Of a stretch of DNA of 43,703 nt, positions 27,935 to 37,866 are shown one piece after another. The stretch's first letter is position 1. The number at the start of each line of letters is the position of its first letter. The notes below the pieces were generated by a model, which had not been told where the DNA came from, did not search any database, and worked only from the letters and a program-made list of their open reading frames with translations. The translations under genes were made by a program, and so were the position numbers. The DNA is from Sergeia podlipaevii. Its lineage: Eukaryota; Euglenozoa; Kinetoplastea; Trypanosomatida; Trypanosomatidae. The stretch covers positions 1 to 43,703 of the forward strand of contig JASANZ010002083.1 in NCBI GenBank assembly GCA_030849805.1, given 5' to 3'.

Positions 27935-29139
27935 CTATCGGTAAGGGATATCAAATAAAAGCAATAAAGGGAAATGAAATGCTAAGGCAAGGCACTTTCA
28001 ATCTATAAGTGGATTTAAAAATAATAATAATATTGTGTGCGGTTCACAGAAGGTAAAGAGCAAAAAACAAACAACCACGCGATTCTATAGGGTGTAACAA
28101 ACAAACAAAAAGATAATTGCTGTATAATGGAAAAAAAAAGAACAAAAAAAAAGAAAGAAAAAGAGAAACAATTGAGAGACTAAATGAACTACAAGTCAAA
28201 AAAAAAAAGGAAGGAAAGAAAGAGAAAAGGGAAGAAAAATAGAAAATGTCACGAATACATTTTTTTCTTATTAGAAAATACATTGAATACAGAAGTGTTC
28301 TTTATCATACAGTATAGCTATATATGCGTGTGCTCTCGCCAGTGTGCATAAAAATGGCGATCTCTCTCTCTCACACTTGTCTCTCTGTGTAATTGTGTGT
28401 GTGTGTGTGTCCTCCTCTTGTTATCGTTGGATTCGACCTCTTAACATACGCATGCGTAGTCGACATTTATAGAAAGCATGCATGTGACTCCTCGTCGCTT
28501 TTTTAATGCTCGTGCCTTCATGTGAACAGCGACCTATTGAGAGATTTGCCTTGACAGACATAGCTCACGACACGCGAGAAGAAGAAGGAAGAAGAAGGAA
28601 AGTGTCTTACTTTCTCTCTATATTTTTCCTAACAACAAACAAGCTCAAGCTGAACAAAAGCATGTCTGTGCGTACACCATCTGCTCATCTCTTTAAAAAA
28701 ATAAAGTATTCCTATTATTTAACAACGAATTCCAACCACAACAAAGGAGACTCTCCATGCGTAAAGCTCTCCAACACCACCCACCCATCACTTTAAAAAA
28801 AAAAAAAAAAAGGACCCCTGTGAGTGAGCATGTCCCTCACAACTGTACTTTTTTTTTTTCTTCCTCAGATGTCACTTCCTTATGGGCTCGACAACGCCTT
28901 TAGATATATTTTTTTTTTTTTTAGATGAAAGGAAATGTTGCACAAACGCAAAGCAGACGTAACAAAATAGTTTCTGGTGCACGCTTTATCTCTCAACAGT
29001 AGATGTGAATACACCCCCCTCTTTCTCTCATCGTAGGTGTGAGGATAAATGTATATGTATATGCATATGTGTGTGTCAGAGAGAGAGAGAGAAAGAAAGA
29101 GTGAGTATGAAGAAAAGAAAAGAAGACATGTTTTAAATA
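27935..29139. other. 1.2-kb spacer upstream of RNR1
   Basis: AT-rich, with A-runs near 28128-28155 and 28199-28208, a CT/GT repeat zone (28362-28411), A- and T-runs at 28793-28811, 28849-28859 and 28907-28922, and a GA repeat at 29077-29100. A GC-richer patch at 28420-28600 holds the short ORF listed separately. Confidence 0.55.
28421..28561 (-). CDS. Candidate 46-aa basic microprotein
   Basis: I do not recognise it. The ORF runs from ATG at 28561 to TAA at 28421-28423. The peptide starts MSVKANLSIGRCSHEGTS and ends in an Arg/Met/Lys-rich tail (RLRMRMLRGRIQR). Directly upstream on the minus strand is a long uninterrupted C/T tract (28577-28602) and then the first AG at 28565-28564, so the predicted leader is only two bases. 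The splice signal is the main support; the peptide composition alone is not convincing. It would sit as its own transcript between the 186-aa gene and RNR1. Confidence 0.27.
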   Translation of the reverse strand: MSVKANLSIGRCSHEGTSIKKATRSHMHAFYKCRLRMRMLRGRIQR

Positions 29140-29700
29140 TTATTTCATCTCACGTTCTACATCCCAGGCCTGTGCGAATACCTGCAGCGACCGTTTCCCC
29201 AAACAACGGACCTGGTAGCTGCCGGCAGGAAGCACAAGTAGCACTCGTTGCAGTTCTCCCGGTGCTACAGAGCCAACGCACACCCACTTGGCCTTAGCAC
29301 CGGGACCGCTAAACAAGGGCAGGTCTTCCTTCACTTCCAAGTAGACGCGATCTTCAACCGAGCGCGCAACTGCCGTTGCAGGGGAGTGGGAAGGACCAGC
29401 TTCGCCTGACAGATGCACTGCCTTTTCATTAGGGTTCACTGGCATCTGGGCCAGCGTGCATATTTGCATCCTACAATCAATGGATATCTGTACATTAATG
29501 GAGGGCTCTATCTCAAACGTCATGCCCTTGCGTACCACTCGCTGAGTTTCAGTAAACCAGAAATGCTTGTTCTGCGAGCGCGGTGGCACACGCACAAAGC
29601 GGACCTTGTTCCGGTTAGGATCAAAGGAAATGCGCTTCAAGTGCGCCGTGCGCTTCGCAGGAACTGCGCCGCCGCCATGTTTATGAAACACCTTCGCCAT
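29140..29700 (-). CDS. Unrecognised 186-aa protein, probably beta-rich
   Basis: No family recognised. The N-terminus is basic (MAKVFHKHGGG, then AKRTAHLKRISFDPNRNKVRFVRVPPRSQNKHFWF), which could bind nucleic acid or serve import into mitochondria. The rest alternates short hydrophobic strands with polar turns (TFEIEPSINVQISID, VYLEVKEDLPLF, WVCVGSVAPGELQRVLLVLPAGSYQVRCL), suggesting a beta-sandwich. There is no membrane span or catalytic motif. GC-rich coding, normal codon use and conserved-looking strand pattern make it a real gene. The ATG at 29700 is one base behind a possible acceptor (CTTTAG); the in-frame extension upstream is low-complexity. Confidence 0.8.
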   Translation of the reverse strand: MAKVFHKHGGGAVPAKRTAHLKRISFDPNRNKVRFVRVPPRSQNKHFWFTETQRVVRKGMTFEIEPSINVQISIDCRMQICTLAQMPVNPNEKAVHLSGEAGPSHSPATAVARSVEDRVYLEVKEDLPLFSGPGAKAKWVCVGSVAPGELQRVLLVLPAGSYQVRCLGKRSLQVFAQAWDVEREMK

Positions 29701-31933
29701 GCTAAAGTAAAATATAGGTGAGCAGCTCTCTCCCCTTTTGTATATGTGTGTACGTGATGATTTTCTATCCCCTTTTTTCTTATTTTGAAAAAAAAATGAA
29801 AATTGATTGACTTGTTCTGTATATGTTCTTACTTCTTCCCTCAAAAAGAATACAAGGGTTAAAAAAAAATTAAGAATTACTCCTCTATGTATTTAGTTTA
29901 GTGGATAGCTATATATGTATATATATATAAAGAACTGATAGAAAAAGAAAGGAAAGATCCTTCAATCACGTATCCTTTTAAAGACGCAAACAGAGAAGAC
30001 ACTCTTCAAACATTAATTTAAAGATTAAAAGAAAAGAGAGAGAGAGAGAGAGAAAGAAAAAGTGTAGCAAAGACTAAACCATACAAAAAGTTCGCAATAG
30101 ATTTGCAACGCATTCCAGTAGTTCTTCAAGTTGCACTGTACCATTATATTCATGTATTGTCTCTATTTGTTTGTTTGCTTTTTAACCATGTACATTTATT
30201 TTCCACAGCATATAATTTGAATAACAAAATGTATAGTTTCCTTCCCCCCCCCCTCCCCTTCTCACCTTATTTGTTAATAAGAAGAGGGAGGAGTAGATCT
30301 CGAGATTGTTTAAAAATAGGCAGAGATGATAAAGGTTTTGTTCTTTGAAATGACTCGTAAGATTAGAAGAAACGCAGGAAGACGCACAATGCACCTTGAT
30401 AAGCATAACTGAAGGGACAAAAGGCAGATTTTTAAAGGAAAAAAAGGTTCCGCACGAGTCACGTCAATCACCTTATCACTTTCAATTTTTTTTAAAACCT
30501 CTTTCTCTCTTTATCTCTCTCTCTCGTTCTTTCTCTCCCTCTTTACCGCTGCTTATTGCAGCAGACATATAATGTGCATAGATGGTAACAACCTTTCCAA
30601 TAATAATGATAATAATAATAAATAAAAAAGCACTGTGCGACAAACATCGTAAATAGTCATTGCATATACATGTTCTTACACAGCAAATCTCGCCTCCCTC
30701 ACGCAGATTTCCTCCATGATATATATATATAAAGCACTTAAGCATAAAAGATATGCATTTCCTTAGCTGCCACATAAAAAAAAAAAGTAAGCTAATATTG
30801 TTCCCCATTTATTCCAATAGGCTAGACTAAGGTTGCATCATCACCCTCCAGTTCATATCTCACAGAATGCTTCGGGCTGTCATCTGCCATGGCGCTTTCA
30901 AAAAAAAAAAAAGGTAAAAACACAGTTTAGCATGAAAAGCATAGGTATTGCAAAGGAAATAAAAAGAAAATGAAAAGGGGGAAAAAAAAGAATTAAGTCT
31001 CTCCTCTTTCCATAATTCATCGAATCTAGGTTAAGAAATAGCAACAATAATAATATATTGAGTGAATAAAAGATGGAGAGAAAAACAAGAGAAGAAAAAA
31101 AAAAGTGAGTACGCCACAGGCACAAATGAAAACGCTTCGCAGGGATTCCAGTGTGTTTCCACGCATCAAAAAAAAAGGAAAATTATCTTGTCTCTCATGC
31201 TTCTTCTTTATTTTTATATTTGACTGCTGATTGTTTGTTGATGTTCAAAAAATTAACACATCCTCCACCATTCCGTTTTCAAGACCGTATGTATAGCTTT
31301 AAAGAAAAGAGGGGGGATAGAGGAGAGAGAGAGAGAAAAAGGGGGAAAAAAAATGACAATACAGCAGGCGCAAATCTGCGAGCCTCTCCTCTTCCCCTCC
31401 ATCCAAACAAAAAGTAATGATAAGAGTGCCTATATAATGCTCAAAATAAAAGAAAAGAGATTGATTATATCTCTTTCCCTTCTGACCAAAGTTTACTTTT
31501 TATCCCCTGGCACCAGCTGATGAATTTTGTTTCATTCATTGGGGAAAAAAATGTCCTTTTTGTTCTTTTTTAAAAAAAAAAATTCTTTCACGCGTTTTGT
31601 AATATGAAAGCGAATTGATAGTTCCATTCATTTTTTTCTTTCTTTTCTTTCCTTTTTCCCGCTAATGAATGAATATGCATTCTATTTTCTCTAAAATAGT
31701 TTATGTGGAACAATAAAAAAAAATTTAAAAAAAAAATAGAAAAGAAAAGAAAAACTGTTCGTGACAGGAGGATAGAACTAGGAACAAAAAAGAATTACAA
31801 AGAAAACCTACAACACAAACAAGCTTTAAAAAGAGGGAGGAAGAAGAAGAAAAAGAAGAGGGAAAGACTGCGAGTGTCTCGAAAGTGGCTCCCCTCTCTT
31901 CCTATATCAATACTACTCGTTACTTTTTCAGAT
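29701..31933. other. 2.2-kb spacer upstream of the 186-aa gene
   Basis: AT-rich with TA runs (29911-29929; 30719-30731), GA repeats (30033-30053; 31324-31335), CT-rich stretch at 30500-30543, an AAT repeat (30601-30622) and many homopolymers. One small GC-richer ORF at 30822-30890 is listed separately. No conventional gene. Confidence 0.55.
30822..30890 (-). CDS. Candidate 22-codon acidic ORF behind a very strong splice acceptor
   Basis: ATG at 30890, TAG at 30822-30824. The peptide starts MADDSPKHSVRYELEG and ends DDATLV, with balanced, non-repetitive amino-acid use. The minus strand carries TTTTTACC, a 12-nt T-run and GAAAG (AG at 30896-30895), leaving a four-base leader. The patch is richer in GC than its flanks and the codons are like those of the real genes. 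It could be a microprotein, an upstream ORF of a long leader (the 186-aa gene starts 1.1 kb further on), or a leftover gene start. Chance cannot be excluded for so short a frame. Confidence 0.3.
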   Translation of the reverse strand: MADDSPKHSVRYELEGDDATLV

Positions 31934-33706
31934 TTATAGAACGAGTGAATAAATAGTAGAGCCAGTGCCAAATACAATTCCAATGACGCCCGCTATCAAA
32001 ATCACATAAGTGATAACGTACATGAACCATCCCACCTTCTGCGGGGTGAAGTCGCCGCAGTACATAACAATCAGCGCAGGGAAGATAAAGCCCAGGAAGC
32101 CGCCACAGATGGAACCGGTGAAGCCGAACACAATGTTAATTCTGGGAATAAAGAGGCCACAAATGAGAGAAAGCGCAGCTATGATCGCCACCACAAGAAG
32201 ATGGTACTTCATGGGAATGTTGTCAATATATACATTCAGATCGTCAACATCTTCACGATCGTCGTCAGCATTTCTTCTCCTTGGAAGAAAGAAAGGATCC
32301 ACATTTTGTATACTGCCCTCTGCATCGGGGCTCCCAGTAATCTCAGTCGTAGGCTTCGTCAAGGCAAGCTCAACATCTTCCTCCACCTCAACGACGTCCC
32401 GCACCTGAGCGTCAACGGTATTGCATGGTTTGTTGTACTTGTCAGTCCACCCAATAAAGTAGTGGGAGGAGTTACGGGCCCCAATAAAGAGAAGCGCATA
32501 GGCAACACAGATCTTAAACAAAACGCCAATGTACGCCACCATCATCTCCGGCTCTGCAAGTGGGTTGTACATGAGCAGAAGAGAGTTTCCGTTCAGCGCG
32601 GCAGAGCCAAAGTCAAAGTAGCCAAAAATTGTAACGAGGGCATAAATCACAGTAGAGATGCCGATACCAAGAGCAACAGCCTTCGTAAAGTTGTTAACAG
32701 ATCGTACCTCGGGACGCATATCAAAGTAAGTCTCCAGTGCGTTGGAGTGAATCAAGTAAGAGAACATAAATGTACCGAGTTCACCAAGAGCGAGATTGCC
32801 AGTGCGGAAGAGAAACACGTCGTCGTTGTCCATATCCCTACCAGGCCCGCTGAACACCACGTTCCCCTTGTGCTCTGGCAAGCCGTGCAAGCAGCTATGC
32901 ACGATGATGGTAATACAAAAGTAGCACATAAAAGCGATGGCGAGGAGAGAAGCGTAGCGGAGGGAGTTGACGTGCTTGGGAACTACCAGAGGCAGCATAA
33001 TCACAAGCCACACAAGAAACCCAACAAGGCGAAGACCATTCGCGCTCTTGAAGTAGTTCAACGCACTGTTATCGGGGTTGCGACGTGAGGCTTCCGTAAA
33101 GATCGGGTTGAAGCAATCCTGGGCACTGATCACATAGCCCACGCAACACCCAAAACAAAACAGCCATCGGACAAATGCGCTGAAGTACGAAAAGGCGTGG
33201 TGCCAGCGAGGGAAGAGCGCGCGGGTGAGGTTGTCGAAACTCTTGATGTTGGTGAGATGTGCAGCGGTTGCCAACATACGCATAGAGAATATCGTCAAGC
33301 ACGCTATGATAACAAGATAGATCATAGCCATGGCGAGACCACATCGGTTAGCCGCGTTCGGCAAACCGAGAATACCCGCGCCGATACTACCAGAGGCGAG
33401 AATAAAACCAGTGGAGACAATGCCGCCAGGTGGCATTACCTTGTGCACTGTCCGGGTAATGCAGTTCGCCGTGCCGGTCACACACTCGTCACAGCCACAA
33501 CCGCTTCTCTTTGGCTGTCTTGGTGCCTCACTAGTCCTCCGTTCGTCTTCCTCATCCTCATCCTCGGTGGCAGCGGCAAGGCTTGCCACCTGCACCTTAG
33601 CGTCCTGTCGTCGATCGAAACCACTCCTTTGCGTAGCAAAACGCTCCTCCGTGTCAACGTCGAGATTGTCAGCGTTGAAGCTGTGTGCGATGGCCTCTGT
33701 AAACAT
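31934..33706 (-). CDS. Amino-acid transporter, AAAP family (array copy 1)
   Basis: Protein of 590 aa with about 11 membrane helices. Family marks are SGSIGAGILGLPNA in helix 1, repeated aromatic/Gly-rich helices, and GFTGSICGGFLGFIFPAL near the C-terminus, as in kinetoplastid AAT permeases (auxin/amino-acid permease fold, Aa_trans). It likely moves amino acids across the plasma or an internal membrane with protons; the substrate cannot be read from sequence. The N-terminal cytosolic part (about 95 residues) is acidic, with a Cys-rich stretch (CGCDECVTGTANC). A long hydrophilic loop with acidic and Arg-rich segments lies before the last helices. A perfect 89-nt identity with copy 2 covers the last but one conserved region (32016-32104). 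First ATG at 33706 used. Confidence 0.93.
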   Translation of the reverse strand: MFTEAIAHSFNADNLDVDTEERFATQRSGFDRRQDAKVQVASLAAATEDEDEEDERRTSEAPRQPKRSGCGCDECVTGTANCITRTVHKVMPPGGIVSTGFILASGSIGAGILGLPNAANRCGLAMAMIYLVIIACLTIFSMRMLATAAHLTNIKSFDNLTRALFPRWHHAFSYFSAFVRWLFCFGCCVGYVISAQDCFNPIFTEASRRNPDNSALNYFKSANGLRLVGFLVWLVIMLPLVVPKHVNSLRYASLLAIAFMCYFCITIIVHSCLHGLPEHKGNVVFSGPGRDMDNDDVFLFRTGNLALGELGTFMFSYLIHSNALETYFDMRPEVRSVNNFTKAVALGIGISTVIYALVTIFGYFDFGSAALNGNSLLLMYNPLAEPEMMVAYIGVLFKICVAYALLFIGARNSSHYFIGWTDKYNKPCNTVDAQVRDVVEVEEDVELALTKPTTEITGSPDAEGSIQNVDPFFLPRRRNADDDREDVDDLNVYIDNIPMKYHLLVVAIIAALSLICGLFIPRINIVFGFTGSICGGFLGFIFPALIVMYCGDFTPQKVGWFMYVITYVILIAGVIGIVFGTGSTIYSLVL

Positions 33707-36054
33707 TTTTCTCCCGTGTGCGTACTATCGTGGTGGGCTCCTTAAAGAATTACGTTTATATGTAAATTATCTATTACACCTGAGGAATTCTATATTAGCA
33801 CTAACTGGGTAACAGCCAATAGTAATCTATAATAATAATGAAAGAGAGAAAGAAAAACGAAGGAGAGCAAAGTGTGAGGGCGTTCATATATTGTTTGTAT
33901 TGTTACAATATAAAAAGAAAGTGTCTTACGCGTATGTTCTTCTGTTTTGCTTCTACGAAGTCCAAGGTTGATGTACGCCCCTCTCCACTTGACAGTAGAA
34001 GCACAATTTCTGATGCGACAGCGCCAATCAGATATGCAATGAGTATATAATATGCTTTAATTTTTTTTCTGATTGATCATCATTATATGTCGTAAATGCT
34101 TACCTGGTATTTTTCCTAGTCTACAGGACTGACAAAAAAAAAAAAAACATCACCATTTGCGCTAGCAGTTGTAGATATATAGATGCCCACTCCTCTCTGT
34201 TCGGAAGTGCAAAGGCCATAAACCCCGCAGCAAAAAAAGAGAAATCAGCCGCTACATGTAACACACACACAAAAAAAAGACCATAAAAATAGTTCAGCAT
34301 ACTACACAAAAAGAGAAGAAAAAGGGGAAACGTGTACAACAGGGGCTTTATACAAAAAAAAACGAAAAAAAAAACGTCTTAAATTAAAGCGCAACACACA
34401 GTCACAAGGCGCTTAGTCCTTTTATTTCTCAAGGAAGGATATATAAACACTATAAAAGGATACCTTCTTGATGAACAGAGCGCGGTTGTTCCACAATATA
34501 TTTTCTTAAGCACCAGTAAAAGGAAAAAGAAAAAGCGTCAGCATGTGAAGGAAAATGTATTTCCCAAAAATAATAGTAAAGAAAGAGTTTCTTTTTTTTC
34601 TTACAAAGAACTATTATAAAAATGAAAGGAAACCTGCAAAATATATAAAGGAAAAAAGGGGGTTAAAGAAAAACTGTAGATATATATATATATATATACT
34701 GAATCTGTATGTGTGCACAAGAACAAACTGTCCCGCTTGCACGCAATAGTAACAGAATAAATAAAAACTTGGAAAGGAACGAAGGAGAGGGACAGGAATA
34801 CTAGCTCGTTCAAGCACCACAACTACCAAATAGATAGTAGAAGAAAAAAAAAAAAAGAAAGGAAGCATATTTAAAAAAAAAAAAATAGAAACCGTACATT
34901 AACGTCCATTAAGCACACTAAAAAAAAACTTGCAGATGCACGTCTTTCATCAATGTGCCATCCACCGAATGACTTCACTACCGGCGCCATGACACGCACA
35001 CATACAAAGCTCACAGCAATGTGAACAGATGCATAGAAGGTGCACACACACACAAGCATACGCGACTCCAAGCCTCAACATATATTCTCACCCAACTCAC
35101 TAAAGCAGGGCGAGTTTGTCTCACTCACGCTGTGCAAGACTATCAGATGTCGTAATCCATCACACTATTCCTCCTCCCCCCTCCCCTCCCCTCCTTTTCC
35201 TGCACAATTGCATAAATATTGCCTCTACTACGTCTTAGAGTAGGTACCATAGGAAGTTTAAAGAGGGGAGGGGGGAGAGTAGGGAGGAGAGAGAGAGGAA
35301 TAAACGGAGGGAAAGAAAAAGAGGGGGGGGGGAGCGAAGGCGAAAAAGAAAACGTGTTTATTTATAACTTATCATCCGTATCATGAAGCAAATATATATA
35401 TATAATCAAACACTCTACCACTTCCCAGTGCGCACGCTTCAACACACGTAAACAAGCACCACTCGACTTCCAGGAAAAGGAAAAAATAAAGGGGGGCACA
35501 GCCACAAGTCCCGCCAGGCTTCTGTTTCAACACATACGTGCCCATGACAATAGGTGAAAACAAATTGTGAAGCTTTCGCAGTGTTATAAAACTAAAAGTG
35601 ATGGAAATCCCCTTGTTAAACGCTACTACTACTAATATCACGATACTCATAGTATAAAATATATAAGACTCATGTAAGCATTAAATTTCTGCAAATGTGG
35701 CGGCGCCAACATGGAGTTATTCAGATTCTGAAAAACAATAACAGAAACATGTAAAATAAAAATAAAAAGACACCACCAAACAAGAAAAAAAAGGCAAACA
35801 AAATTAAAACAACAACAACAACCAAACGCAGCAACAGCACACACACACCCACACACAGCAAAGAAACTGCATAGCAACAACAACAAAAAAAAAAAAGACA
35901 TCATCAGAGAATACAACAGGAGCGGATATGTCCGACAGCGCCTATTTTGTTCTCACCCCCCCCCTCTCAACAACAGAACAAAGAAAGAGAAACATCCATA
36001 ACGTAACAGAAGCAATATATATATATCACCTCATCAATCAAGTAAAAGGAACTA
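33707..36054. other. 2.35-kb spacer between transporter copies 1 and 2
   Basis: AT-rich. A likely acceptor for copy 1 lies near 33829 (C/T tract on the minus strand, then TATTATTATAG). It has a TA run (34680-34699), G-rich (35260-35333) and C-rich (35168-35190) stretches on the plus strand, CA repeats near 35041-35054 and 35839-35858, and homopolymers. A GC-richer island at about 33903-34072 is listed separately. A 39-codon minus frame from ATG 34990 (MAPVVKSFGGWHIDERRASA..., stop at 34871-34873) turns into T-run-encoded sequence and lacks a clear acceptor. Confidence 0.5.
33903..34072 (-). other. GC-richer island with an ATG-less protein-like frame
   Basis: On the minus strand a frame between a TGA near 34075 and TAA at 33903-33905 has no ATG but reads like a short membrane protein: LIAYLIGAVASEIVLLLSS, then GEGRTSTLDFVEAKQKN. 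All three frames of this patch look protein-like on one strand or the other, so composition alone may explain it. It could be a decayed gene fragment or a structured RNA. Confidence 0.25.
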
Positions 36055-37866
36055 CTACTCCCCACCTGCAAGAGAGTAAATAGTGGCGCCAGTGCCAAAC
36101 ACAATTCCAATGACACCTACCGCCAACATAACGTACGCTAGCACGTACATGAACCATCCCACCTTCTGCGGGGTGAAGTCGCCGCAGTACATAACAATCA
36201 GCGCAGGGAAGATAAAGCCCAGGAAGCCGCCGCAGATGGAACCCGCAAAGCCGAACACAATGTTAATGTTGGGAATAAAGAGGCCACAGAGCAAGCACAC
36301 GGCAGAAAGCACACCAACCACGATAAGGTGCTGCCACATCGGAATGTTGTCCACAAAGGTGCGGTCGGTATCCTTGGTGACTGTCTCTACCACATCCGAG
36401 GCAGCTACAGGGATCTCGTCTTGTTCTTCGTCGAGAGCATCGGGTTCCAAGTTGCCCTCCAGCTCCCCAGTCGGAGTGGCGCTCTTGTTCTGGTGCTGCT
36501 GCTGCTGCTGCTTCTTTTTTGACTTCTTTGGGTTCATCGCTTCGCGATACTTCGTGGTCCACCCGATTGCGTAATAGATAGAGTTTCTAGCGCCAATGTG
36601 CTGGAGGGCGTAAGCAACACAGAGCTTCACCAGCACACCCACATAAGCCAGCATCACCCCGACATTATCCAGCGGGTTATACATGAGTAGGATCGACTTG
36701 GTCGACAACGCTGCGGCGGCAAAGTCAAAGTAGCCAAATATGCTCACAAAAAGATAAATGAGAAAGGTGATACCCATGGCTACAATAGCCGCTTTCGTCA
36801 TTGTGTGAGAGTTCCTAATTTCGGGGCGTAGGTCCAAGTGGCACTCCACCGCGTTATTCTGCAAAATAAAAGCGAACATAAAGGTGCCCAGTTCACCCAA
36901 GGCGGCATTACCAGTGCGAAACAGGTAGATGTAATCACCATCGTCGCGGCCAGTGTGACCACTGAGCCTGACTTTATCCTTGTGTTCTGGCAAGCCGTTC
37001 ATGCAGCTGTGCACGACGATCATAATGCAGAAGTACAGCATAAAAGCAATGGCAACGAGAGAGGCATAGCGAAGAGAGTCAATGTGCTTGGGCACTACCA
37101 TGGGAAGAATGATCACTAACCAAATGAGAAAGGCAACAAGACGGCGACCGTTGGTGCTGGCAATGTACTCAAGAGACGTGCTATCTGGCTTGCGACGAGA
37201 CGCTTCGGTAAAAATAGGCTTAAATAGATCCTGTATGCTGATGATATACCCCACACAGCACCCAACTGCATAGAACCAACGTATAAAACCCGCCCAGTAG
37301 GCAAAAGCGTGATGCCAGTGAGGAAACAATATAGAGATGAGTCCCTCAAAGGTGCGAGCGCCGGTCTTTTCCAAGCCCATGGAGATCATACGCAGAGAAC
37401 AGGCCGTAAAGAACGCAAAAAGAACCAGAAAAATAATGGCCAGTACCAACCCACAGGAGTTCATGGCCCCAGGGAGACCAAGAATACCCGCACCAATTGC
37501 TGCGCTAGACAAAATCAGGGCGGTCGACAAGACGCCACCCGGAGGAAAGAGCTTATGCACAACGCCGCCGAGGCAGTTCATTACTCGGTTAATGCTAGGG
37601 CACGACGCGCAGCAGTCTCCCCCAGCACGCTCAGGTGATGAGAAACTATCATTAAAATTCTCGGCGTTAAAGTCTTCATTGTTGCCTTCCAGCGCGTTGC
37701 TGCCAGCAGCACTCCCCTTTTTGTTTGCACAGGGAGTCTCTTGAAAACGGTCATCGCTCTCACAAGGGTTATTGGCAGCATCACCGTCAACGCCGTACAC
37801 CTCTCGAGACACTCTTCTTTGGTCCCTTCTGCCAGCAACCTTCCCCTCACCGTGATGAGCGGACAT
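36055..37866 (-). CDS. Amino-acid transporter, AAAP family (array copy 2)
   Basis: Protein of 603 aa, same fold and family as its neighbours, with about 11 helices. SSAAIGAGILGLPGAMNSCG marks helix 1, and NIVFGFAGSICGGFLGFIFP and YCGDFTPQKVGWFMYV lie near the end. The N-terminal cytosolic tail (about 105 residues) is charged and differs from both neighbours. The loop before the last helices is longest here and holds KKSKKKQQQQQHQNKS and an acidic run. The end (SLAGGE) matches copy 3 (SIAGGE), while the region just before it is nearly identical in DNA to copy 1, a mosaic pattern. Substrate unknown. A pyrimidine-rich tract (C-run at 37930-37938 on the minus strand as C's) and an AG near 37900 form the likely acceptor. 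Confidence 0.93.
   Translation of the reverse strand: MSAHHGEGKVAGRRDQRRVSREVYGVDGDAANNPCESDDRFQETPCANKKGSAAGSNALEGNNEDFNAENFNDSFSSPERAGGDCCASCPSINRVMNCLGGVVHKLFPPGGVLSTALILSSAAIGAGILGLPGAMNSCGLVLAIIFLVLFAFFTACSLRMISMGLEKTGARTFEGLISILFPHWHHAFAYWAGFIRWFYAVGCCVGYIISIQDLFKPIFTEASRRKPDSTSLEYIASTNGRRLVAFLIWLVIILPMVVPKHIDSLRYASLVAIAFMLYFCIMIVVHSCMNGLPEHKDKVRLSGHTGRDDGDYIYLFRTGNAALGELGTFMFAFILQNNAVECHLDLRPEIRNSHTMTKAAIVAMGITFLIYLFVSIFGYFDFAAAALSTKSILLMYNPLDNVGVMLAYVGVLVKLCVAYALQHIGARNSIYYAIGWTTKYREAMNPKKSKKKQQQQQHQNKSATPTGELEGNLEPDALDEEQDEIPVAASDVVETVTKDTDRTFVDNIPMWQHLIVVGVLSAVCLLCGLFIPNINIVFGFAGSICGGFLGFIFPALIVMYCGDFTPQKVGWFMYVLAYVMLAVGVIGIVFGTGATIYSLAGGE

Noticed and set aside
26708..27958. 416-codon open frame on the plus strand
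   Set aside because: It lies entirely opposite the RNR1 gene, whose full set of catalytic motifs is on the minus strand. The plus frame is a codon-bias shadow and runs against the direction of all other genes.
32201..33088. Long plus-strand frame opposite transporter copy 1
   Set aside because: Shadow of a conserved membrane-protein gene on the minus strand; no domain and no acceptor.
34871..34990. 39-codon minus frame starting MAPVVKSFGGWHIDERR
   Set aside because: The first 20 residues look gene-like but the frame then runs through T-homopolymers, and no pyrimidine tract plus AG stands close upstream.
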